Below are positions 44,233 to 52,792 of a stretch of DNA of 64,000 bases, in pieces. The notes below the pieces were generated by a model, which saw only the letters and a program-made list of their open reading frames with translations, was not told where the DNA came from and searched no databases. Both the position numbers and the translations under genes were made by a program. The stretch is from Pirellulales bacterium. Its GTDB lineage: Bacteria; Planctomycetota; Planctomycetia; Pirellulales; PALSA-1355. How positions within the stretch are numbered: the stretch's first letter is position 1; every line of letters begins with the position of its first letter. The stretch covers positions 1 to 64,000 of the forward strand of contig JALHMI010000001.1 in assembly GCA_022844125.1 (NCBI GenBank), given 5' to 3'.

Positions 44233-44916
44233 ATGCTCGATTCGATCGAAAACCTGCAGCGCCAGTTCACCGACAAGTACGTCGTCGTCGATGAGGCCAT
44301 TCCCGAGCTCGCTCGCTTTGGCGGGCACGTAGGACAGGTGAAGACCATCAACATGAATGGCCGTGCCTTGGTGCAGTTCGACGCCTGGAACAACATTGGC
44401 TGGTACGACATCGAGGTCGATTGCCTGAAAGTGGTGGACCCCGCCGAGTTCGAAGCCAAGAAGGCCGAGGCCAAGAAAGAAGCAGCCAAGCCCGCCGCGA
44501 AAGCAGCTCCGGCGGCAGCCGCCAAGCCCGCCGCAGCGGCGGGCGGCGGAGCCAAGAAGTCGACGGCTGACATTCTGGCAGCCGCTCGTGCCAACAAGTC
44601 TGGTGCTGCAGCGCCCGCCCCCAAACCCGCTGGTGACAAGCCAGCGGCCGCGAAGCCCGCCGGTGGCAAGATGAGCACCGCCGACATCCTGGCCGCGGCC
44701 CGGGCCAAGAAAGCCGCCGAAGGCGCACCGGCTGCTGAAGCTTCCAGCGTGGCCGTGGAAGAGGCCGAAGCCGAGCCGGCTTCGACGCCGGAAGCCACGC
44801 TACCTGAAGGGACTGGCAAGCCGGCCAAGGCCGGGGGCGGAACCTCGCTGCCGACGGGCCGCCGGCCCACCGTGCCAGAGATTCTCGCTTGGTGCCGCGC
44901 GCACGACGCGAAGTAA
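44233..44916 (+). CDS. Ala/Lys/Pro-rich protein with STADILAAAR repeats
   Basis: A 227-residue protein in three parts. Residues about 1-70 form a small beta-rich domain (FGGHVGQVKTINMNGRALVQ, then WYDIEVDCLKVV) resembling an SH3/KOW-like barrel. A disordered Ala/Lys/Pro/Glu-rich tether (70-210) follows, carrying near-identical motifs KSTADILAAARANK (109-122) and MSTADILAAARAKK (147-160). A diverged third copy, RPTVPEILAWCRAHDAK (211-227), forms the end. The three copies look like docking helices on a flexible arm. I do not recognise a known function; no membrane segment. Confidence 0.7.
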   Translation: MLDSIENLQRQFTDKYVVVDEAIPELARFGGHVGQVKTINMNGRALVQFDAWNNIGWYDIEVDCLKVVDPAEFEAKKAEAKKEAAKPAAKAAPAAAAKPAAAAGGGAKKSTADILAAARANKSGAAAPAPKPAGDKPAAAKPAGGKMSTADILAAARAKKAAEGAPAAEASSVAVEEAEAEPASTPEATLPEGTGKPAKAGGGTSLPTGRRPTVPEILAWCRAHDAK

Positions 44917-45033
44917 TCTTGCCCGCCGCCGCGTTACCCGCGTAAAGTGCATGTCCGATTGCCGCCGCACATGGAGCGCGCACATCAGGGCACCGTTCCA
45001 GCAACAGCGTACCTCACGCGCACGGAGGCGAGC

Positions 45034-45981
45034 ATGCTCAGCGACGAGATTCGCGCACGCCTTGCACAGCTCTCCGCGGCGCCACAGATCGCTCCTCTTG
45101 GCCGGCTGCCGCGCGACCGGCGGGTTCAACAACATCTCTGGCTTGCGCCGGCGCTGCCGGCGGAATCCACGACGATCGGCTTGAATCTGCACGCGGCGGA
45201 AGTTCAATCGACCGCCTCGGGCGAGCATCTGCGAATTCGTCGACCGCTCGCCGAGCTATGGCCCGCCGCAGAGGCTATCGTGCCGCAGTCGATCGCCCGA
45301 CTGACGTCGAGGACCCACCGTTCTCCGGCTGGCCCGGATCAGCCTGAGTTGCATCCCGAACTGGCAGCCGTGGCCGAGCATTTTCCGGCTGCCACGATGT
45401 TTCTCGATCTGGAGACCTGCGGCTTCGCCGGCGCGCCGGTCTTCCTTGCGGGAGTCGTGTGGCGCGACGGCGAGCTGCTCGTCGTCGATCAGCTCTTTGC
45501 CCGCGACTACACCCAGGAACGGGCGCTACTGGAGACGCTGGGCAGGATTGCCGCCGCGCAGCGCGTGCTGGCGACGTTCAACGGCAAGAGTTTTGACTGG
45601 CCCATGGTTTGTGATCGCAGTATCCGGCACAGGCTGCGTCCGAGGCCGGCCATTCCACTGCGAAAGCCGAATGCGGTCGCCGAGGAGACGCTCGTGCACT
45701 GCGACTTGCTGCATCATGCCCGCAGGCGGTGGAAACGCGTGCTGCCGAACTGCAAGCTACAGACGCTGGAGCGGCTGGTCTGCCGGCGCGTGCGACACGA
45801 TGATCTCGGCGGCGCCGAAGTGCCCACGGCGTATCACCAATTCGTGCGCACGGGCGACAGCACGCCAATTGAAAAGATCCTGCTGCACAATGCGCTCGAT
45901 CTGGTGACGCTGGTCGAGATCACGCTGAGGCTCTTGCAGCCGGCCGCGGAAAGCCAAGCGCCGCGTGCTGCTGCCGGCTGA
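45034..45981 (+). CDS. RNase H-like exonuclease (YprB-like)
   Basis: A 315-residue DEDD-type nuclease. FLDLETCG gives Asp125/Glu127, FNGKSFDWP gives Asp188, and HNALDLVTL gives Asp289, consistent with the catalytic acidic set of the YprB/RNase H-like exonuclease family. The N-terminal 115 residues are an unassigned extension. ATG 45034 has GGAGG five bases upstream; the frame opens at 44947. Role is likely nucleic acid processing; the substrate is not known. Confidence 0.85.
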   Translation: MLSDEIRARLAQLSAAPQIAPLGRLPRDRRVQQHLWLAPALPAESTTIGLNLHAAEVQSTASGEHLRIRRPLAELWPAAEAIVPQSIARLTSRTHRSPAGPDQPELHPELAAVAEHFPAATMFLDLETCGFAGAPVFLAGVVWRDGELLVVDQLFARDYTQERALLETLGRIAAAQRVLATFNGKSFDWPMVCDRSIRHRLRPRPAIPLRKPNAVAEETLVHCDLLHHARRRWKRVLPNCKLQTLERLVCRRVRHDDLGGAEVPTAYHQFVRTGDSTPIEKILLHNALDLVTLVEITLRLLQPAAESQAPRAAAG

Positions 45982-46491
45982 ATCGCGAAAACTGCGGCAG
46001 TGAAATAAAACCAGGCCACGGCCCGTCGGTTGGACGTGGCCGTGGCCCGTTGTAATCAAACCTCAAGCCCAATGCGACGGAGGAGTCGCTGCGAGAAGAG
46101 CGGGGTCTGGCTGTGCTAGGCACTAGCCGTTTGTGACCCAAGCCCACGCATTTAGTAGGTCCTCCCGGCGGATGTAAAGGCGTTTACGAGGTTTGAAGTT
46201 CGAAGTTGTATTTAATTTGTTCGCGGCACTCGACGTCGGGCGAACAGCACGTTAAATCGGCACTCGGCGGCTGCGGCTTTGGGCCGATTTCAGAAATCGT
46301 CCCGCTAGCAAGATTCGCTGAGCAACGTCAACGGCTGAATTATAGCTCGACGCCGGGGCGAAAGAAGGCCGAAATCCAGCCGCGCGCGGCGCGAATTTCA
46401 ATCACTCGCCCGGGCACAAGATTTGCCCGCGACGATTTCCCGCGAGGTTTTGGCAAGTCCCCCGGCGTCGACGACGCACACGCCTGTGAAA
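45982..46491. other. Intergenic region with one hairpin
   Basis: No gene recognised. A hairpin lies at 46014-46047 (listed separately), followed by lower-GC sequence (around 46180-46220) and GC-rich sequence before the small gene on the minus strand. Confidence 0.4.
46014..46047 (+). terminator. Hairpin after the RNase H-like gene
   Basis: GGCCACGGCC (46014-46023) and its complement GGCCGTGGCC (46038-46047) form a 10-bp stem; CGTC (46024-46027) and GACG (46033-46036) extend it inward with a one-base bulge. No T-run follows, so it could be a weak terminator or mRNA-stabilising hairpin. Confidence 0.45.
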
Positions 46492-46662
46492 TTAGCGCGG
46501 CAACCGCGACGACTCGCTCTGACTCTGGTCGTGCTCGCTCCACAGAAACGCGTCGACCGCCTCTTCCAGCATCTCGAGCGTTTCGTAGGTGCGACTCGTG
46601 ATCAGCCGCTTCAGTTCGGCGATCGTCTCCTCGCGAGCCATCACTTCAGTGCTCTGCATCAT
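46492..46662 (-). CDS. Small FlgM-like protein
   Basis: A 56-residue protein starting MMQSTEVMAREETIAELKRL, with a core ITSRTYETLEMLEEAVDAFL. That core resembles the sigma-binding C-terminus of FlgM-type anti-sigma factors (helix, then xGTYxxxxxLxxAVDxx). GGGAGG lies eight bases before the ATG at 46662. No flagellar gene is near, so the label is tentative; it could equally be an unrelated helical microprotein. Confidence 0.45.
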   Translation of the reverse strand: MMQSTEVMAREETIAELKRLITSRTYETLEMLEEAVDAFLWSEHDQSQSESSRLPR

Positions 46663-46964
46663 CGGCTCATCCTCCCTCTTGAGCAGCCGCCGCCTGCGGT
46701 GCAATGGCGACCCCGAATCGGGCGTTTCCACCAGTTCGACGAGCACCATGCTAGCACATCAGCCGGGAAAGAAAATCCACCGCCCGGAGGAAGTTTCGGG
46801 GGCGGCTCGCGAACGCGCAAAAACGGTAAAACCTGCCCCGACTTACGTGCTGGTCGGGGCAGGTTCGGTGACGTTTGGGTTGTGGATAAGTTGTCGGCAA
46901 GCTGGAGGGACTCGCCGAGCGTCTGCCACCCGATTCGAGGGTGACGATTCGGCCGGCCGGCTCC
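46663..46964. other. Intergenic region with terminator and a DnaA-box-like site
   Basis: No gene is seen. It holds the DUF1080 gene terminator (46831-46864) and a single perfect DnaA-box-like sequence TGTGGATAA (46881-46889). A lone box is not evidence of a replication origin. Confidence 0.5.
46831..46864 (-). terminator. Terminator of the DUF1080 gene
   Basis: A perfect 12-bp stem, ACCTGCCCCGAC (46831-46842) and GTCGGGGCAGGT (46853-46864), around a 10-base loop. On the minus strand it is followed by TTTTACCGTTTTT. It is about 100 bases downstream of the stop. Confidence 0.75.
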
Positions 46965-47945
46965 CTACTTCTCGACCACCCAGATGTTGCGGAACTCGAC
47001 CGGGTTGCCGTGGAACTGCAACATGAAGGGTCCGCGGCCGGGCGCTTCATTCGGCGCGCCGCCGGGGGTCAGGTTCGGCAGCTCGAAGTTGTCGTGGATC
47101 ACAACGCCGTTGTGCTTGATCGTCACCTTGGCGTTTGACGTCTTCTTGTCGCCCTCGAACTTGGCTGCCGTGAAGTCGACGTCGTAGGTCTGCCATGAGA
47201 GCGGTGGCAGGCACATGTTCACGGCCGGCTCTTTAAGCTGATAGAAGCCGCCGCACTCATTGTCCTTCCCCTCGAGACCGAATGAATCGAGGATCTGGCA
47301 CTCATAGCGGTTCTGCAAATACAGTCCGCTGTTGCCTCGCGCCTGACCCGTGGCCTGAGGCATGAACGGCGTCTTGAACTCGATGTGGAATGTGAAGTCG
47401 CCGAACTCGTCCTTGGTCATCGCGCCGGCTTGCAGCAGTTCGTTCTTCACGCGGCCGACTTTCCAGGCGTCGGTGTTCTTGCCGTCGAACAGCACCTTCG
47501 CGCCCTCGGGCGGAGCGGCGCCGAGCGTGGGGCTCTTGCGCTCGACCTTCGAGAGCTCGGCGAGTTCCATGCCCGAGGGATCCATAACCTTCATTTTGCC
47601 GTCCGCGATGACGGCCGAGCCGGTATCGCCCATGAACGTGACTTTGCCGTCTTCAGTCGTGGCGTCGACTTCGATCTGGGGCATGCCGCGTTCCCAGCCG
47701 TCGCCCGGCAGACCGCCGAAGAAGAACACACCATGGAATTTACCGTCTCCCTGGGCGATCACTTGCGCGCCGACCTTCATCGGTTCCGGCTGATCGGGAG
47801 CTTTGAGCTCGCCCTGATACTCACCCTGGATGGCAAAGTCGGGGCCGGCTTCGGCCGGGTCAATAAACGAGGGACCATCGGCCGCAAAGCCGTCGGCGGC
47901 AAACGCGAGACCAATGACGGTGGCAAACATCAAACGCCCGAGCAT
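46965..47945 (-). CDS. DUF1080 (3-keto-disaccharide hydrolase-like) secreted protein
   Basis: A 326-residue exported protein with a signal peptide (MLGRLMFATVIGLAFAADGF, cleavage near AFAADG). The DUF1080 domain covers the C-terminal 200 residues: VLFDGKNTDAWKVG, DFTFHIEFKTPF, GNSGLYLQNRYECQILDSFG and FMLQFHGNPVEFRNIWV are its landmarks. The N-terminal 120 residues are a separate beta-rich region. ATG 47945 has AGGAG seven bases upstream; the frame opens at 48074. The family hydrolyses or binds sugars, and activity here is inferred. Confidence 0.92.
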   Translation of the reverse strand: MLGRLMFATVIGLAFAADGFAADGPSFIDPAEAGPDFAIQGEYQGELKAPDQPEPMKVGAQVIAQGDGKFHGVFFFGGLPGDGWERGMPQIEVDATTEDGKVTFMGDTGSAVIADGKMKVMDPSGMELAELSKVERKSPTLGAAPPEGAKVLFDGKNTDAWKVGRVKNELLQAGAMTKDEFGDFTFHIEFKTPFMPQATGQARGNSGLYLQNRYECQILDSFGLEGKDNECGGFYQLKEPAVNMCLPPLSWQTYDVDFTAAKFEGDKKTSNAKVTIKHNGVVIHDNFELPNLTPGGAPNEAPGRGPFMLQFHGNPVEFRNIWVVEK

Positions 47946-48092
47946 GACAAACTCCTGAAGACGCAGAGTAGGTAGGTCAAAGAATGCGGAAGCCGCTATT
48001 TTGGCCTGCCGCCGCGAGCGGAGCAAGCGGCCCGGCAATCCTTGGGAAAATCGGCGTTTGGGGCCTACGATCACGGAGGGAGTAGGTCAGGA

Positions 48093-48461
48093 ATGATTTA
48101 CCGCGGAGGTACGCAGAGGGAAGAAGAGAACCACAGATGGACACAGATAAACACAGATGAGGAAGGCAGGGGACAGATCCACAGAATGCACCGTTTGGAA
48201 GAATGGGATTTTTGTCTGGCGTGGTGTCGTCGTGTCGTCGTGGTTGGTTTGCTTTTGACGGATGGAAGAGGGGTGAGGGCAACCACAACGACACCACGGC
48301 ACGACGCAGGAGCAGATTGGAAGCCGGCGGTGCGGCGGGTCTGTGGAATCCTTTACTATCTTCTCCTCCCCTCCCTCATCTGTGTTGATCTGAGTCCATC
48401 TGTGGTTCTCTTTTGCCTGCTTTCTCCTCTGCGAACCTCCGCGAACTCTGCGGTGAATCAC
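48093..48461. repeat. Long imperfect palindrome, nested inverted repeat element
   Basis: A 370-base imperfect palindrome. The left arm (48093-48170) contains ACCACAGATGGACACAGAT and the right arm (48361-48461) carries its complement with a few mismatches; both ends also match the GCGGAGGTACGCAGAGG-type sequence in opposite orientation. Inner arms (48215-48255 against 48277-48307, GTGGTGTCGTCGTG-like) and intermediate arms also pair, with the centre near 48262. Spurious frames translate as NHRWTQINTDE, an artefact I have seen as a recurring translation in intergenic repeats of PVC and other genomes. It may fold into a long hairpin. Confidence 0.75.
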
Positions 48462-49137
48462 TCGTCGGTGTCTTCTCGGTCGGCGCGCGGAAGGAGACAG
48501 AACACTCCATGAAAGAGGTTTGGCGCCGCAGCCTTCGGTCGAGCCGGGAGTTCAGTTTTTGGTGAGCTCTTTCGAGCTCGGTTAGACAAGTGATAGAATC
48601 CGACGGCCATCGACCGAAGGCTGCCACACGCGGGGCGCTACCGACTGCAGGGACGTTTCTTGGTACAAGGCGTCTCATCCTTGCCCGCACCGCCGAGCGA
48701 TTTCGAGTCCGCTTACTTTCCGATCACACGCGCCCGCCATGCGTTCAATGCGCGAAGGCATCGTTTCCAAATGCGCTGGCGTTTTTCCGCGCTTTGAAGA
48801 CCGCGGCTCATGCCCGAAGGGGTTGCCGTAGCTTTTCAAAACGCTTCACATTTATCGGGCGGTCCCTCGAACAAATCGGTGTTTCAGCAACGACGGCACA
48901 GCTCCCCTTTCACCCCAGACTCGAGTCTCTGGTGCAGTCGGAGAGACGTTTGCGACGGGACATAAGCGGCGCTGTACGTTGCAGGCCGCTTGCTCCGTCC
49001 TGGCGAGGCCAAAACTACAAATGTCTCGCAGGATGGCATTCACATCGAGTCGCATCAGTCAGATCGTCGTGCCAAGGTTGAGTCTGCCAGAAAGGGTGGC
49101 AAGATTTCAAGCGCGCAAACAGGCCAGGGGACAAAAT
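48462..49137. other. Gene-free tract with one structured inverted repeat
   Basis: No protein-like frame stands out between the two repeat elements. The one clear structure is the nested hairpin at 48528-48624. The rest is of ordinary GC-rich composition without tandem repeats. Confidence 0.45.
48528..48624. repeat. Nested hairpin, candidate structured element
   Basis: GCAGCCTTCGGTCGA (48528-48542) and its exact complement TCGACCGAAGGCTGC (48610-48624) form a 15-bp outer stem, which can be extended inward by GCC/GGC with a bulge. Inside, GAGCTC-TTTC-GAGCTC (48564-48579) forms a second hairpin. Could be a structured RNA, a recombination remnant or a repeat fold; none is proven. Confidence 0.5.
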
Positions 49138-49540
49138 GCTGCACCGCAGAGGTCGCGGAGGTGCGCCGAGGGAAGACAGAGGATCCACACTCGCGAAGCG
49201 CGAACATCAAAGATTCTTCGAGGAAGACGCAGGTTGCGGGCCGGAGAAGTGTGGTTCTTGTGTGCGCGCGGAGCGTGCGCGGGAGAGCTCAAAAAAGTTT
49301 GGGGCGGGGGCAGCGACGACGCGAATTCGAACGCCGTGGGCACCACAAAGGCACGAAGGTCACGAAACAAAAAGGGATGAGGATTAAGAGAAGCACAGAC
49401 GGACGCAGCAAAGTTCGTCCGCAGAGCAAATCGACTTTCTGCTGTTCATCCTTCGTGCCCTTGGTGGCTTTGCGGTTCCTGCTTCCCATTCGTGTCCTAT
49501 GTGCCCTCAGTGGTTCGATTCGGCCGACTTCTGCTTTTGC
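49138..49540. repeat. Second composite inverted-repeat tract
   Basis: The left part holds GCAGAGGTCGCGGAGGTGC-like sequence (from 49143), resembling the ends of the element at 48093. Further right, CACCACAAAGGCACGAAGG (49341-49359) is the near-complement of CCTTCGTGCCCTTGGTGG (49450-49467), giving an imperfect stem of about 19 bases with a 90-base loop. It belongs to the same class of intergenic repeats as the first element, though it is less complete. Confidence 0.6.
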
Positions 49541-49563
49541 ATAGGATAAAGGCAACGATAGCA

Positions 49564-49592
49564 AAGCCCGGGTCACTCGGTGACCCGGGCTT
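49564..49592 (-). terminator. Terminator of the DUF1501 gene
   Basis: A perfect 13-bp stem AAGCCCGGGTCAC / GTGACCCGGGCTT with a TCG loop, followed on the minus strand by a short T-run. It begins about 30 bases beyond the DUF1501 stop codon. Confidence 0.8.
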
Positions 49593-49623
49593 CGCGTTCT
49601 TTTAAACTGGACGGCCTGCTTGC

Positions 49624-51108
<1,485 letters not shown>

Positions 51109-51408
51109 GACTCACTTACCTCCGCGGGACGGATGTTCGGTGGGAGTATGTTGGGGGCGGGCGGGCAGCGGCCGGTTTGTGAGGTCAGCCGCTCGCGCGG
51201 GGCATCCAGCCTCCGGCTGTGTTCCGCCGTGGAGAGGAGGCGCGCCAATCAGCGCGCACTGGACCCCGCCGGAGAACCGTCCGCAGTATAGCGGCGGGCG
51301 TTGATGGGTGTCAAATTTCCGGCTGTTAAATGGTGGCCCGCGCCCGCGGAGACGGAGTTACGCCGAGTGACGACCCCGGAAATGCCGGCCTACATGACCT
51401 GCCCCCAT
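51109..51408. other. Intergenic region, nothing recognised
   Basis: GC-rich spacer between the DUF1501 start and the barstar gene on the same strand. No frame with a credible start or family was seen, and no clear promoter. Confidence 0.35.
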
Positions 51409-51735
51409 TCATAGCGGCACAATCTCGATCCGCGCTCGTCCTTCAGTTTGATCAAGTCGTTCGTTCACGCAGTTTGTCCAGTCAGTCAAAGCCGCCAGGA
51501 TTTCAGGCTGCGACTGCCGCAGTAGCTCCGAGTCTGCTTCTTCAATCCAAAGCACCTCACCCGGCTCCAATGCAAATCGGGACATACCGTCCCCGGTATC
51601 GATGTAGGACAGGCAATCGATCCAGGCATTGCCATTACGACCATAGAAGTCAGGGAATCCGAATTCTTTTGCACAGACAGTATGGAAGCTATCCCAATCC
51701 ACAATCGCCGAACCGTCGATACGAACTCGCGCCAT
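51409..51735 (-). CDS. Barstar-family ribonuclease inhibitor-like protein
   Basis: A 108-residue barstar-like protein: FHTVCAKEFGFPDFYGRNGNAWIDCLSYI (about 17-45) matches the conserved helix-loop of barstar, where the inhibitor contacts the barnase active site. ATG 51735 (MARVRIDGSA) has AAGGC eight bases upstream; a GTG at 51750 opens the frame. No barnase-like nuclease gene is adjacent, so its partner is unknown and it may be an orphan immunity protein. Confidence 0.82.
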   Translation of the reverse strand: MARVRIDGSAIVDWDSFHTVCAKEFGFPDFYGRNGNAWIDCLSYIDTGDGMSRFALEPGEVLWIEEADSELLRQSQPEILAALTDWTNCVNERLDQTEGRARIEIVPL

Positions 51736-51803
51736 TTGAGATGCCTTCACTGTCCTTATGTGTCCGCAAGCACATCATCGAAATCGGGTGAGGGCATTGT
51801 CGT

Positions 51804-52073
51804 CTACTTGCCCCAGCGATGCTTCTTCAGAAACTCGAGGAGCACGTCGTACTTTGACGTTTCGGCGACCGCGTTGATTTTAGCATCGAGTCGCGCGATC
51901 TTCTCGCGCAGTGCGGGAACATCCGCGGGAGAAACCTGGGCTTGCTTTGCCCGCAAGGCTCGAATCCGGGCCAGCCTTACCTCCTCGGCCGCTGCCAGCA
52001 GCTTTTTCTCACAGTCGGAGAGCAGGCGCCGGAGGTCATATTCCCTCCGCTCGAGTATGGCCTGCTTCTTGGT
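51804..52073 (-). pseudogene. Startless coiled-coil frame upstream of barstar
   Basis: An open frame of 89 codons without any usable start codon near its beginning: it follows a TAA directly (52074-52076) and the first ATG, GTG or TTG in frame lies well inside. Its product is strongly helical and charged (TKKQAILERREYDLRRLLSD, EKIARLDAKINAVAETSKYD) and ends LEFLKKHRWGK. Codon and residue composition look protein-like. It runs in the same direction as barstar and ends 68 bases before it. A GGAGGGAATATG in the neighbouring frame gives only 20 codons. It may be a degraded gene or one with a frame error near its start. Confidence 0.45.
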
Positions 52074-52098
52074 TTAGTGCGGAACGTAGTTGCTCAAC

Positions 52099-52632
52099 TC
52101 AACGCCCCCGATGCTGCGATGCCGGTTCGAGCTTCCACTTGAAGTGTAGTATTTGCCCGAACGCACCGGGGCTGGTGTGGGTTTGCTCAAAGCCGAGCTT
52201 TTCCAGCACCCGGCAGGAGGCGACGTTCGGCTCGTCGACGGCAGAGATAATTTCACGAGCGGTGGTGTGCACGCGAACATAGTCCACCAGCGCGGTAGCC
52301 ATTTCGGTGGCGTAGCCCTGGCCGGTGAAGGCCGGGAGCAGGGCATACAAGAGCTGTGGCTCGGGGCCGGTCTCGGGGAAGCGGATGAACCCGCAGAAGC
52401 CGAGCGGCTCGTCGGACGTGGCGGCTGGCGCGGCGAGCCAGATGCCGACGCTTCGCTCGACGAACAACGAGTCGCTGGCCGCGAGCTGTTCGTCGCACCA
52501 CGCGAAGTCAACGAGCTCGCCGTCGAGCAGGTAGCGGCGAATGTGCTCGTCGATGGCCAGCGCGTGGAATGCGGCGACGTTCGTTGCCGAGAGCCGTGCG
52601 TAAGTCAGACGTGGGGAAGTAAGCGTGCTCAT
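52099..52632 (-). CDS. GNAT family N-acetyltransferase
   Basis: A 177-residue acetyltransferase beginning MSTLTSPRLTYARLSATN, a RimJ/RimL-like opening. LPAFTGQGYATEMATALVDYV carries the acetyl-CoA site (QGYAxE), and NVASCRVLEKLGFEQT is the conserved C-terminal block. The frame opens at 52740 but the family N-terminus is at ATG 52632, with no clear ribosome site. Substrate unknown. Confidence 0.85.
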   Translation of the reverse strand: MSTLTSPRLTYARLSATNVAAFHALAIDEHIRRYLLDGELVDFAWCDEQLAASDSLFVERSVGIWLAAPAATSDEPLGFCGFIRFPETGPEPQLLYALLPAFTGQGYATEMATALVDYVRVHTTAREIISAVDEPNVASCRVLEKLGFEQTHTSPGAFGQILHFKWKLEPASQHRGR

Positions 52633-52650
52633 GGGGAACGAGTCAGTTTC

Positions 52651-52694
52651 ACCACGTGGGTCACGGAGGAACACAGAGGGTGAAGAGGAGAAAA
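52651..52694. repeat. Fragment of the GGAGGNACACAGAGG repeat family
   Basis: GTCACGGAGGAACACAGAGGGTGAAGAGGAG-like sequence (52659-52690) resembles the left end of the palindrome at 48093 (GCGGAGGTACGCAGAGGGAAGAAGAG). Only one arm is present here, so it may be a half element. Confidence 0.45.
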
Positions 52695-52792
52695 GCTGGA
52701 ACCAGGTTCGCGCGATGCACGGGCACGGGTGAGCCGCCACGCGGCCACCCGTGGCACCAATATCGAGGGCGATTCACTCGACCGAGAGTCCC

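Noticed and set aside
46881-46889. Perfect DnaA-box-like TGTGGATAA
   Set aside because: A single copy with no cluster, no dnaA, no AT-rich unwinding element and no other origin feature nearby.
48098-48465. Several short frames (products such as NHRWTQINTDE) in the palindrome
   Set aside because: They are translations of a repeat; the same string appears on both strands, which marks the DNA as an inverted repeat rather than genes.
49107-49544. Frames of up to 184 codons in the second repeat tract
   Set aside because: They have low-complexity Lys/Arg/Thr composition and overlap the repeats; no start site or family.
51409-52077. Barnase or barnase-like nuclease next to the barstar gene
   Set aside because: Neither adjacent frame has a ribonuclease motif; the upstream one is a coiled coil, not an enzyme.
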